Source of the DNA: JAHJQQ01 sp963737555
GTDB lineage: Bacteria > Pseudomonadota > Gammaproteobacteria > Thiohalobacterales > Thiohalobacteraceae
Assembly (NCBI GenBank): GCA_963737555.1
Contig: CAVTTB010000006.1
Span: 1-64,000 of the forward strand
Length of the DNA: 64,000 bases
Reading direction: 5' to 3'
The notes below the pieces were generated by a model. The model was not told the DNA's origin. It was given only the letters and a program-made list of their open reading frames with translations, and searched no databases. A program made the translations under genes and the position numbers. This document shows positions 19,233-28,162 of the stretch, in pieces (positions within the stretch are counted from its first letter, which is position 1; the number at the start of each line of letters is the position of its first letter).

Positions 19233-19689
19233 TATGTCGATCCTCAGTAACTTCTAGAGAACCGGGATGTGGTCAACTGAATCCATTCCACCTGTGCCAG
19301 ACTTCCAAACGGCAACACACCTCGGACGGTTATAAGGTCGGCGTTTACAGGTAATTTCTTCGTGTTTAGAGTCTCAGCCCCGACGAGACTTCGGTCACAT
19401 AGCTGGCACAAAGGCAGAAGAGTTTGACCGGGTGGAATGCATGTCGAGGATGCCGGGCAATACAAATACTCAAGAGATTTGATTTCGGTCCGATTACTGT
19501 CTACGGCCCTAAAACCAACATGTGACCGCTGTGAGGTTCGAACTCGAGATGGAAACGTGCTGCTTACCGCATTTTGTCGCGGTGTCTTTCTTGTTCATCT
19601 GATGTATCGCTTCTTATAGGTGCCACCGGGTGGCTTTTCCGGCTGTTGAGACCACCCACTGTGTGCCCGGGCGCAGGATAATCAGCATG
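19233..19689. other. spacer upstream of lipoprotein gene
   Basis: About 450 bases with no ORF of convincing coding character on either strand. It should hold the promoter of the minus-strand lipoprotein gene at 19232. A tRNA-like GGTTCGAA at about 19532 is not part of a cloverleaf. Confidence 0.35.
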
Positions 19690-19860
19690 CCCACATCGAA
19701 TAGCGATAACGGACGACTGCGCGATGAATGCCTTAACGAACTCTGGTTTCTGAACGTGGTGCATGCCAAGGTCGTCATCGAAGCCTGGCGGCAGCGTGAG
19801 TACAACGAGGGGGGCCGAAGAAGGCATTGGTTGGTACGATGCCAACGACTTGATGTGAGA
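19690..19860 (+). pseudogene. IS3-family (IS407-like) transposase C-terminal remnant
   Basis: Translation in one plus frame gives SDNGRLRDECLNELWFLNVV followed by HAKVVIEAWRQREYNE, the well known C-terminal region of OrfB integrases of the IS3 family, IS407-like group. Two frame changes later PKKALVGTMP can be read, matching the usual PKKxLGGxTP-type end. Nothing of the rest of the transposase, of orfA or of terminal inverted repeats is visible. It is therefore an old, truncated scar of one insertion sequence, on the border of the low-GC stretch that leads into the decayed EPS block. Confidence 0.8.
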
Positions 19861-20352
19861 TCGGCTGGGGTAACTACCGGGCTCTAAACACACCGTCTAC
19901 TCATGGCGGGAGGGCGTCGGTAACTCAAACAAATGGGGCTAACTTTTTGACTTCGGAGAATAATATTACGGAAGTTGTAGCGAAATGCGTACAGCCGGTC
20001 GCTATGATACTTCGGCGCGATGTGCTACGTTAAAACCCATATACGGTGACACGATATTTCATTGCCTGCTCGCTCGCCATAATCTCATAATATTCTATTA
20101 TAAACAACATGATATGCTTTATTTCGCCAATCAATCTGATGCTTGGACTGGTTATGCAGACAGTCCATTACTAGCTAAGGTCAATGGGCAATTTTGTTCC
20201 AGAATCATTATGGGTATTGGGGTGGGGCATGTTTGGTGAGAATAAAAATTTAGGGCTCCTGGATATAGTGGATATACTGAACCGGATATCTAGTATATTA
20301 CTGATAATTATATATATTATTATTAAATGTTGCCCGGTCAAAGCATGCTTGG
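19861..20352. other. AT-rich spacer
   Basis: About 490 bases between the IS remnant and the small secreted-protein gene. GC content is clearly lower than in the flanks, especially 20060-20335 with runs of TA dinucleotides. No gene or RNA was recognised. It probably contains the promoter of the gene at 20353. Confidence 0.35.
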
Positions 20353-20790
20353 CTGAGGACACTATCAGCCGCTATCTTCCTTGTTGGCTTGTCCGGTCCT
20401 TTACAAGCTCTCCCCGAAAATACGCAAAGTGGGGATATCGAGTCCAGTTTTAATCTGGATTTTTCTGCAACAACGCCGATTACTTTATCCAATATGATGG
20501 TAGCTGGTCGGTCTGAGATTAATGATGTGAACACTGGAACGCTGGAAAACGGCCTGAGTCCCGAAGCGGCCTTAGGCTCACCCAAAAGAGTGACGCTGGC
20601 TGCAGTGACTACTTCTGTAGCCGATACAAATGCAGTGTCTGCCAGGAATGAGGAAGCTGCGCTAGAAGGTCAAAAAGGTAATATGCATTCGAGAGGGGAT
20701 GGGACGATGTTCCCCTATGCGACGATTACACTAGCAGTTCTTGCGCTGTTAGGGCTGGTGTCAGTTGCACGCCGGAATGATGTAGGGTGA
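20353..20790 (+). CDS. secreted protein with C-terminal helix and basic tail, start uncertain
   Basis: An open frame from about 20353 to the TGA at 20788-20790. The N-terminus reads LRTLSAAIFLVGLSGPLQAL, a good signal peptide with a possible cleavage after QALP. It lacks an in-frame ATG; TTG 20389 would lose most of the signal. An ATG at 20345 (reading MLG then stop) would connect if one base is missing near 20353, so a frameshift at the start is likely. The middle is polar and low in complexity (~90 residues). The end is FPYATITLAVLALLGLVSVA then RRNDVG: one helix followed by arginines, the layout of a C-terminal sorting signal but without a PEP motif. It precedes the chain-length determinant gene by 113 bases. 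Function unknown. Confidence 0.5.
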   Translation: MRTLSAAIFLVGLSGPLQALPENTQSGDIESSFNLDFSATTPITLSNMMVAGRSEINDVNTGTLENGLSPEAALGSPKRVTLAAVTTSVADTNAVSARNEEAALEGQKGNMHSRGDGTMFPYATITLAVLALLGLVSVARRNDVG

Positions 20791-20868
20791 TCGCATGGTG
20801 CAGTGTTTTCACACTGATCCATCAACTAGCCTTAGGTTGAACAGCCACCGGATTCTGTTGTATTCTAC

Positions 20869-20885
20869 GAACATATATAATGTTC
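20869..20885 (+). promoter_or_regulatory. promoter -10 overlapped by palindrome, upstream of EPS chain-length gene
   Basis: A perfect -10 hexamer TATAAT (20876-20881) lies inside the inverted repeat GAACAT-5-ATGTTC (20869-20885), with a ribosome-binding-like AAGGTGA at about 20890 before ATG 20904. The -35 is weak. The arrangement looks like a repressor site covering a promoter. Confidence 0.45.
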
Positions 20886-20903
20886 ATGTAAGGTGATGTG
20901 ATA

Positions 20904-22292
20904 ATGTCTGGAGAACCACTGGTACTAGATGATCTGGGCGCGATATTACGCAGGCGGAAATTCCATCTTGTACTCCCTGTGACTGTGATACTGCTCTTAA
21001 GTGGTGCTTTGGCATACTTCCTACCAAAAATATATCTCTCCACCGCAACTATTTTGATTGAGCAGCAGGAAATACCCCAAAATATTGTGGCATCAACAGT
21101 TACGGGTTACGCCGCAGAAAGAATTGAAGTGATCCGTAATCGCGTCATGACTCGGGATAATTTGTGGAAAGTTGTTGAAAAATACGATTTATATCCTGAC
21201 GAGAGAACTGCGGAAAATCAACAAGAAATCATCGATCGGATGCGCGACGAGCAAATCGTCATGACTATGGTCAGTGCCGACGCAATAGATCCGAAAAGTG
21301 GCAAACCCTTCACTGCGACGATCTGCATTTACTCTTTCTTACGAGAACGAATCCCCTGAACTTGCCCAGGCAGTCACGGCGGAACTTGCTGAACTCTATC
21401 TCGGTGAGAATCGCAGAAGCCGAACAGAGTAGACACAGAAAACATCGTCATTTCTAAATGCTGAAGCACAACGGTTGCAGAAACAGATTTCTGATCTTGA
21501 GGCAAAGGTCGCCAATTTTAAGGCAAAAAATACGGGTAACTTGCCAGAGTCTGTCAAGATTACCTCGAGCATCCCTAGATGATGCCCAGCAGCAACTTGT
21601 AATGGTTGACGCGAGGCTATCTCCCTTGGAGTCACGATACACGTTTTGAGAAGTGATTGGCCGTTGGCTCATCCACGCCACTTGCAAAAGCGCGCGCGGA
21701 ATTGGCGGCAGCGCGTGAAAAATATTCTGAAATACATCCCGACGTAGTGCGTCTGAAGCGAACAGTAGAGACATTGGAGAGAGCGGCGGCTCAACAACCT
21801 ATGGATCACTAGCACTGATCGTGAATACTTGGCGCTGCAATCGGATTTACAGCAAGTCACTAGCGAGATGAGTGCAGTTCGCTCACAGCGTGCCGATTTA
21901 AATGCAAAAAATCGCCGAGTACGAATCACGCCTCGCACAGTCTCCAGAAGTCGAACGAGAATATTCAGCACTTACTCGTGACCTCGACCATGCCACTAGC
22001 AAATATAATGAAATGATGGATAAATTCATGAGCGCGCAGCTTGCCGAGGAACTTGAACGAGAGCAGAAGGCAGAGCGTTTTACCCTCATTGAAGCCGCTA
22101 ACTACCCTAGTACGCCCATTAGACCGAATATACCGGGCATCATGCTGTTAGGCCTATCTCTTGGCGCTTGGTGCTGGCGTCGGCGTTACTGCGCTCGCGG
22201 AGCATCTGGATCATAGGATCTTTGGCCCCAAAGACCTTGCAGCTGTTTTCAAGGCACCACCTCTGGCCATTATTCCAGAGATCCGAGGTTAG
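20904..22292 (+). pseudogene. decayed Wzz/GumC-type polysaccharide chain-length determinant
   Basis: The reconstructed product is a polysaccharide co-polymerase of the Wzz/EpsF type. It has an N-terminal cytoplasmic stretch and helix (FHLVLPVTVILLLSGALAYF), the conserved YLSTATILIE region, long coiled coils (FLNAEAQRLQKQISDLEAKV, ARAELAAAREKYSEIHPDVV, REYSALTRDLDHATSKYNEM) and the final PxxP-helix IEAANYPSTPIRPNIPG. The sense runs to a TAG at 22290-22292, one base before the kinase ATG. It is broken by in-frame stops at 21430-21432 and 21654-21656 and by frame changes near 21322, 21545, 21650, 21805, 21908 (six-A run) and 22170. Seven or more lesions in 1.4 kb, including nonsense codons, mark a true pseudogene or a very poor sequence stretch. 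The protein would normally set polymer length together with the adjacent kinase. Confidence 0.85.
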
Positions 22293-22293
22293 A

Positions 22294-23094
22294 ATGAGTA
22301 TGGATCACATAGAAAAAGCGGTTGCTATGCTTGACCGTTCGGGCTCGCCGTATAGGTTGGTTGAATCAAATCCGGATGTGACGGGAGAAATTGAGTACAC
22401 ACAGAGCCAAATCCTCACGTTGTCCAATAAGCATCTACAGAAAAACCACGTTCTCACTCCAGAGTCGGACAAGATCGTTGTTAATGCTTACAAGGTATTG
22501 AGGACCCGTGTACTGCAGCAAATGCAGCAGAATAGATGGACAGCATTAGCGGTTACGAGTCCGATGCCGGATGAAGGTAAGACCCTGACGGCAATCAATC
22601 TCAGTATCAGTATGGCGCTGAAGCTGGATTACACTGTACTGCTGGTAGATCTGGATTTCCGAAATCCAAGCATTCACGACCGTTTCGGATTTCAACCGAA
22701 ATGCGGGCTAGGAGATTATCTTGCCGGGCGTGTCCGACTGGAAGAGGTTTTTGTCAATCCAGGTATCAATCGATTGTTGATCCTACCCGTGCAGAAAAAA
22801 GAGAATCACTCCTCAGAAATTCTGTCGTCGACGGGAATGAAACAATTGGTCGATGAACTAAGAAACCGTTACCCATCGAGAATTATCATATTCGACCTAC
22901 CTCCAGTGCTAGTAGGGGATGATGTGCTCGCATTTTCAAGTATTGCTGATGCAACACTTCTCGTTGTCGAGGAAGGGAAAACGACTACAAATGATTTGAA
23001 TAGAACAATGGGCTTGCTGGAGAAGAAGAATCTGATCGGCACCGTATTGAACCGTTCTTCAGCGACAAACGAATTTTCGAATTACGGCTATTAA
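22294..23094 (+). CDS. BY-kinase (CpsD/CapB-type tyrosine kinase) of EPS locus
   Basis: 266-residue cytoplasmic protein of the bacterial tyrosine kinase/ParA-like family. It begins with a short linker region, then the ESDKIVVNAYKVLRTRV segment. Next are Walker A TSPMPDEGKTLTAINLS near residue 90, Walker A' VLLVDLDFRNPSIHDRFG and Walker B RIIIFDLPPVLVGDD. The C-terminus ends NEFSNYGY and has two tyrosines, a short version of the tyrosine cluster. These kinases phosphorylate themselves and work with a Wzz-type membrane partner to control polymer length. The partner gene immediately upstream is decayed. ATG 22294 is chosen because it follows the upstream stop by one base. Confidence 0.85.
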   Translation: MSMDHIEKAVAMLDRSGSPYRLVESNPDVTGEIEYTQSQILTLSNKHLQKNHVLTPESDKIVVNAYKVLRTRVLQQMQQNRWTALAVTSPMPDEGKTLTAINLSISMALKLDYTVLLVDLDFRNPSIHDRFGFQPKCGLGDYLAGRVRLEEVFVNPGINRLLILPVQKKENHSSEILSSTGMKQLVDELRNRYPSRIIIFDLPPVLVGDDVLAFSSIADATLLVVEEGKTTTNDLNRTMGLLEKKNLIGTVLNRSSATNEFSNYGY

Positions 23095-23578
23095 TCTCGC
23101 CTGGTTTCCGTGATTAAAATCCTTCGGATTATGAGTCGGGTACGGGTGATCTGCTCGCACTACCTGGAGCAGGCACTGGCGCGGGCTGACTTCTCGGCCT
23201 TACGCGGATGCACGTCACCTTTAACGAGTCCATTAAGGATGTCACGCGCCCGATCCACCGGCATGAAAGTGTATTGTCTGGGCGCAAACACTCAGACCTA
23301 TAGTTTATTGGAAGCTTTCAGGGGCTTGCTCCAGTCCGTCGCCAAGCGGATGGCACGCGGTTTACGAACTGTGAACTTCTGCTTACTGGCAAATTGGCAG
23401 CGGTGTAATTGGAATCAATCTTGCTCTCGAAGCTAAACGCCGCTATCCCGATGCGGCACACTATTTTGAACGCAGTTTCGCTGGTGTTCATAATGAGCGC
23501 TTACTTTTGACGAATTCGCATTCGACCACACCCAGAGTCTTAATACGTTGATTGTTGATATGCCTTACTTAGACGATC
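23095..23578 (+). other. degenerate coding-like stretch, family not recognised
   Basis: About 480 bases between the kinase and the initiating transferase, with protein-like fragments in shifting frames. Examples are LTRMHVTFNESIKDV, GSGVIGINLALEAKRRYPDA near 23400 and DEFAFDHTQSLNTLIVDMPY near 23515. The GxGxxG-like piece resembles the start of an FAD-dependent oxidoreductase, but the rest does not continue that match. No intact frame of useful length is present. It is most likely one or two decayed EPS-locus genes. Confidence 0.4.
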
Positions 23579-25234
23579 ATGATGCAACTCACTGATACAA
23601 TTAAATATCTCACTCCGTTGGTGACAGCCGTTGCCATCAGCATGGCTTTGATACCGCTTTTGGTCAGATTCGCACCTCGCCTAGGTCTGATTGATAGGCC
23701 GAATGCAAGAAAGGTACATGCTGAACCGATTCCGCGTGTTGGTGGAATCGGAATAATTGCCGGTTCTTTAATTTCCATCGGCCTACTCGTGCCGATGGAT
23801 CCGCTGATGCACTCATATATCGCCGGATCCCTCGTTCTATTTGTATTCGGTGTCTGGGATGATCGGCAGGAGATTGGTCACTACGCCAAATTCGCTGGTC
23901 AATTTATTGCTGCGTTAGTGGTGGTTTTATATGGGGGACTCTATGTTAAATCTTTTCCCTTTGTCCCGAATGGTGAGTTGCCGGCGGTAATCGGAATACC
24001 ATTTTCTATCTTCGCCATCATGGGCATGATTAACGCGATAAACCATTCTGACGGGCTCGATGGCTTAGCGGGAGGCGAATCACTGATCAGTCTGACGGCT
24101 ATCGCATTCCTGGCGCACTTTGCTGGCGGTGAAAATGGATTGATCATCGCTCTCGCACTGATAGGCGGAATATTCGGGTTTTTACGCTACAACACACATC
24201 CCGCGAAAGTTTTTATGGGAGATGCAGGCAGCCAATATTTAGGATTTACACTCGCATTTCTCGCAATCTTGCTTACGCAGCGCGTCGACACGAATCTGAG
24301 TCCGGCAGTAGTGCTCTTGCTCCTGGGGTTACCTATTGCCGATATCATAGCCGTGTTCGCGATACGCATAAGCTCTGGTATGCATTGGTTTCGTGCGAGT
24401 AGGAATCACATTCATCATCGGCTGTTGGATATAGGATTTGTTCACGAAGAATCGGTCATAGTCATTTATTCATTTCAGGTTCTCTGTGTGACTATGGGTG
24501 TTCTTCTGCGTCACGAAACCAACTGGATGCTGTCATCTATTTACCTAATACTTTGTGTCGGGTTCCTTGTTTTGATTCGGTGGGCGGAAAAGACCGGCTG
24601 GAGACGTTATCCGGTGGCACAAGGTAATGCAGAAAGTGAAAATGACCAGCGTAGTTATATACGCCATCTGTTAATTGTGGCGCCAAGAAAATTTCTGTCT
24701 ATCGGCATCCCGATTTATCTGATGTCCACAAGCCTACTTATTGAAGATGTTCCTCGTGACTTTGGCCTAGTGTCTGCGCTGATATCAGTGTTGATAATCA
24801 TTGAGGTGTTATATGGCCGCGCCCCACGATCCATCATGCGGCGTGGCTTGATTTATATTACGGTAGTATTTGTCGTCTTCCTCGGGATAAATTATCCTCC
24901 AAAATTAGCAGATATAGCCGAGCCTCTCGTTGCGCTATTCTTCGTATTGGTAGCACTCTCCTTCGCCGTCGCGGTGAAATTTTCACCCCGACGGCGAAGA
25001 GTAGAGTTCAAGACTACTGCCACGGATTATCTGGTTCTGTCTGTGCTACTTGGTAGCTTTGTCGCGTCCAAAGGACAGATTTTTGGTGACACAGCAATGC
25101 TGCTTGCAATTGAGATCATCGTGATATTTTACGCCTGTGAATTGCTCGTGACCGAGAACCGTGAGCGTTGGAATGGGTTGACAGCAGCGTCCCTGGTTAC
25201 GGTTTTACTCTTGGCTGCTCGCGGGCTACTGTAA
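23579..25234 (+). CDS. WecA/MraY-family undecaprenyl-phosphate sugar-1-phosphate transferase, long form
   Basis: Polytopic membrane enzyme of 551 residues that should start a polysaccharide repeat by moving a sugar-1-phosphate from UDP-sugar to undecaprenyl phosphate. Family motifs are present: RKVHAEPIPRVGG near residue 40, NAINHSDGLDGLAGG (metal-binding aspartates) near residue 150, FMGDAGSQYLGF near residue 212 and the HIHHRL motif near residue 275 in SRNHIHHRLLDIG. WecA proteins are about 340 residues. This one has about 200 extra residues with several more helices (e.g. LLVTENRERW before the last helix). It starts inside the tail of the degenerate stretch. Sugar likely an N-acetylhexosamine, not certain. 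Confidence 0.85.
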   Translation: MMQLTDTIKYLTPLVTAVAISMALIPLLVRFAPRLGLIDRPNARKVHAEPIPRVGGIGIIAGSLISIGLLVPMDPLMHSYIAGSLVLFVFGVWDDRQEIGHYAKFAGQFIAALVVVLYGGLYVKSFPFVPNGELPAVIGIPFSIFAIMGMINAINHSDGLDGLAGGESLISLTAIAFLAHFAGGENGLIIALALIGGIFGFLRYNTHPAKVFMGDAGSQYLGFTLAFLAILLTQRVDTNLSPAVVLLLLGLPIADIIAVFAIRISSGMHWFRASRNHIHHRLLDIGFVHEESVIVIYSFQVLCVTMGVLLRHETNWMLSSIYLILCVGFLVLIRWAEKTGWRRYPVAQGNAESENDQRSYIRHLLIVAPRKFLSIGIPIYLMSTSLLIEDVPRDFGLVSALISVLIIIEVLYGRAPRSIMRRGLIYITVVFVVFLGINYPPKLADIAEPLVALFFVLVALSFAVAVKFSPRRRRVEFKTTATDYLVLSVLLGSFVASKGQIFGDTAMLLAIEIIVIFYACELLVTENRERWNGLTAASLVTVLLLAARGLL

Positions 25235-25363
25235 AGAGGGGATGGAAAAGATACGCTACACAGAGCGATTTCCTGTATTCACAGGAGATTCTTTAGTAAG
25301 CGGGCATGACTTGAAGAACCCGGTGGAAGTTCTGCCACCGATAGGCGCGTTTAACGTTAGCGG

Positions 25364-26104
25364 TCAGACGAGGCCGCAGGCGGGAGCTGAGAGATCGGAG
25401 GTGCCTGCTGCATTAACCGCCTGTACCCAGAAACAAACATAGTCGCCGGGTGAAAGGCCCAGATCGGCCTGGGCGTCGAATGTTACCTTCGTTTTGGCCA
25501 ACACTGGTGTCACAAGAGTAGGGTTGGTGATCAAACCCTTGCCAAAGTAGACAAGGTAGCCCAGTACATTTCCCGGTACACGCTTCCAATTCAAGGTCAT
25601 TTGTTGGTCGTCGGCGACGCAGTCTGAGCACGTAACTGTTATTGTGGCAGTCGCAATGGCGAACGCATCACCACCGGCAGCGATTTTATAGACAAAACTG
25701 TCCGAACCCGAAAAACCAACCGCAGGACTGTATGCGATCGAGCCATCATCTCGAATGACCACCGTTCCATGTTTCGGGCCGTACGAAATGCTTACAGATG
25801 GCGTGACAGCGTCAAAACCCCTGTCATTGGCCAGCACCTCAATGGTAACGGACGTGTTTTGCTTTGTACTAACCGTATCTGGAGCCGCAATCAGCTGGGT
25901 TGCACTGGTGATCGTCGGCTGATTGCTACTGGTGGTAGTGCCGCCGCCGCCCCCACCGCAGGCAGTAAGCCCAAGCGCGAGGCTTAAGACTGCCGGTATA
26001 TAGGCCACTTTCGGGATTGAGCAACTGAATACGTCAATTAGGCTAGCGCCTGACAATTTGTCGCCCAGCCGGGGTAGGTGAGCCTTGATCCTGGTGTTAG
26101 ACAT
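25364..26104 (-). CDS. lipoprotein with cadherin-like (Big_9) and fibronectin type III-like domains
   Basis: 246 residues. The N-terminal hydrophobic segment ends in a lipobox and glycine run (LSLALGLTACGGGGGG) near residue 50. Residues ~80-165 form a bacterial Ig/cadherin-like module (VLANDRGFDAVTPSVSI, GSIAYSPAVGFSGSDSFVYK). The rest is a fibronectin type III-like domain (LNWKRVPGNVLGYLVYFGKG, GDYVCFWVQAVNAAGTSDLS). The order lipobox, poly-glycine, Ig-like, FnIII is the same as in the 941-residue protein at 16407-19232, so the two are probably related surface proteins of one system. It is convergent with the WecA-like gene. Anchoring side and ligand are unknown. Confidence 0.75.
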   Translation of the reverse strand: MSNTRIKAHLPRLGDKLSGASLIDVFSCSIPKVAYIPAVLSLALGLTACGGGGGGTTTSSNQPTITSATQLIAAPDTVSTKQNTSVTIEVLANDRGFDAVTPSVSISYGPKHGTVVIRDDGSIAYSPAVGFSGSDSFVYKIAAGGDAFAIATATITVTCSDCVADDQQMTLNWKRVPGNVLGYLVYFGKGLITNPTLVTPVLAKTKVTFDAQADLGLSPGDYVCFWVQAVNAAGTSDLSAPACGLV

Positions 26105-27055
26105 ACATTACCTTCCCTAGTATCAATTTGGCGGCATGATACCTATATCTTGTGGCACAGGGTGAGAAATCGGTCACAAAATCACTCCGGAATCCATCAG
26201 AAAGGGTACGAATCCCATATTGCATCAGCTGCTGTACCTCTTTTTCAGTCGCCTTGATTGACAAGCACATGGCATGCCACTGGTGACCTCCTGTGCCGGC
26301 GGATAGAAGCAGAAATTGTTGGCCATCAAGTGCGGCTAGCACCTACGAATCTAGTTGCAAATGATCTTCTATCTTCATGAATAAAATGTTATAAGCTGAT
26401 GAGAGGAGGGCAAGTGCAGACCCTAGCCTGACGACGGATCACGCAAGTCTTGTTGATTTCAGCTGTGTGTACTGTCAGGACAGTAAGCATCTGATCCCGT
26501 CAGAAACTTGTCTCGTATGGCATCTGAATGATGTCGCTTTGATAGCGATGATGCTGCCTTGAGGACCTGGCTGGAGTGTGACTACGCTACTTGAGCGCAG
26601 TGAACAGGGGCACGTAGGCGGTGGCTGCTTTCCATGACAAGCAAATTATTCCGCCCGTCACCACGGACTCGGCCTTTCAGTCCTCCAGGGTGACAGAGAT
26701 CTAAATTGTGTCGCTGGGGTGTTGGTTTTGCTCATTGGTGGTGAAGGAGGCCAGCAATCCGCAGTGCGAATCATTCCTCCTGGAGATCGTCACCGGGCCC
26801 GACTGAGGCCGGATAGGTTGGCTTCTTCGTTGATCGTGAAGTGCAATGTGAAATACATGTCTGGTGTCCGGCGGTACCGTAAGCTGCGCTTATTTAACCT
26901 AATCCTACGGTGTCCATTACATGATACGGCGCTCATTGATTAAAGACATATGCTTGGTCTGGCGCTACAATTTCAACGAATGAGCTTGTGCGCGCGTAGG
27001 GCGGTGATGGGAATGCCTCGCAACGCATTAGACAATGTTTTGAGTCCAACGTGAG
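26105..27055. other. 950-bp spacer, no recognisable gene
   Basis: No frame here has coding character that I can support. Short ORFs at 26097-26342 (-) and 26719-26943 (+) have no recognisable motif or ribosome binding site. Given the decay around it, the stretch may once have held an EPS-locus gene. It should contain promoters for the flanking divergent genes. Confidence 0.4.
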
Positions 27056-28162
27056 ATGACTATGTACGAAGGGTATTACAAGTTCAGTGCTAAACCGTTC
27101 CGGCTGACCCCGGATCCCAGGTTCCTTTACATGAGTAAGGGGCATGCGCGAGCTCTCGCCTATCTGCGCTACGGACTTCACTGTGGCGAGGGGTTCGTCG
27201 TCGTTACGGGAGAGGTGGGGGCTGGAAAGACCACGCTTATGCGAACCCTCATGGATAGCCTCAGACATGAGTCAATCATGGCCGTACAGATCACAACGAC
27301 GCAGGTGGACTCCCACGACTTTCTGCGCATGGTTGCATCTTCACTGAATCTTACCGCACAGAATCTTCGGCAGAATGTCCCGAAGGCACAGTTGCTGTCC
27401 GATATTGAGGCATTCCTGCTGGCGCGCGGCCGAGAAAAGAAGCGGGTGTTGCTCATTATAGATGAAGCTCAGAATCTACCGATGGAATCGCTTGAAGAAC
27501 TGCGCATGCTGTCGAATATTCAGTACGGTGAGCAAGCGATATTGCACAGTTTTATGCTAGGCCAGGGAGAATTTCAGGAGACCCTGCGTTCCGGAACATT
27601 GGAACAGTTCCGCCAACGTGTGTTGGCGTCGTACCATCTGGGACCGCTGAGCCAGGACGAAACCGTAGAATATATCCATCACCGTTTGGGCTTGGTTGGC
27701 TGGAAGGGTGACCCAGAGATTACAGAATCCGCGTATCAGCTCATCCACCAAAATAGCGGTGGTATTCCACGTAAGATAAATACGTTATGCGATCGACTAT
27801 TTCTCTACGGAAGCATCGAAGAATTGCACAGTTTTGATGAAACAACCATCGATTTAGTGCTAAAAGAACGCATGCATGAAATAGGGAGCTCGGACGAGGA
27901 GGAAGGAGACCTGCCCCTGGGTCATACTGACTCAGCAGGCGAATCGCATGGTTCGCGTACGCGTTTACGCTTGGCCGATGGTGTCATAGATGATACAGAG
28001 CGCCGGCTACTTTCATTAGAGAAGCGACTGAAGGAATTGGAAGGGCTAAACGATGTAGATCGTGAGCGACTGGCCAAGAAATTCATGATGGCGTTGTTCC
28101 CTGATTTCGAAATCAACATCCACGAACTGCTTGAATCGTCGCGAAAAGAAGGCCTGCGGTGA
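27056..28162 (+). CDS. ExeA-like AAA ATPase of the exosortase/PEP-CTERM-associated type
   Basis: 368-residue P-loop ATPase of the ExeA/GspA family. It opens MYEGYYKFSAKPFRLTPDPR and FLYMSKGHARALAYLRYGL, the hallmark of the ATPase that accompanies exosortase A/EPS loci. Walker A is GEVGAGKTTLMR near residue 50 and Walker B is RVLLIIDEAQNLP near residue 135; sensor-like residues follow in GIPRKINTLCDRLFLYG. The C-terminal ~80 residues are polar with a short coiled coil (RRLLSLEKRLKELEG). Its exact role in sorting or polymer export is unproven. The second ATG at 27062 fits the family N-terminus even better. Intact, unlike the chain-length gene upstream. Confidence 0.85.
   Translation: MTMYEGYYKFSAKPFRLTPDPRFLYMSKGHARALAYLRYGLHCGEGFVVVTGEVGAGKTTLMRTLMDSLRHESIMAVQITTTQVDSHDFLRMVASSLNLTAQNLRQNVPKAQLLSDIEAFLLARGREKKRVLLIIDEAQNLPMESLEELRMLSNIQYGEQAILHSFMLGQGEFQETLRSGTLEQFRQRVLASYHLGPLSQDETVEYIHHRLGLVGWKGDPEITESAYQLIHQNSGGIPRKINTLCDRLFLYGSIEELHSFDETTIDLVLKERMHEIGSSDEEEGDLPLGHTDSAGESHGSRTRLRLADGVIDDTERRLLSLEKRLKELEGLNDVDRERLAKKFMMALFPDFEINIHELLESSRKEGLR

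Noticed and set aside
19518..19560. A tRNA-like GGTTCGAA loop.
   Set aside because: The flanking bases do not pair as a T-stem and no acceptor or anticodon arms are found.
25321..25340. Hairpin CGGTGG-8-CCACCG between the WecA-like gene and the small lipoprotein gene as a terminator.
   Set aside because: The stem is only six base pairs and neither side has a T-run.
26097..26342. An 81-codon minus-strand ORF upstream of the small lipoprotein gene.
   Set aside because: It overlaps the lipoprotein start out of frame, has no ribosome binding site and no recognisable motif.
26719..26943. A 74-codon ORF in the spacer before the ExeA-like ATPase.
   Set aside because: Arginine-rich, no start signal, no known motif; looks like random frame in degenerate DNA.
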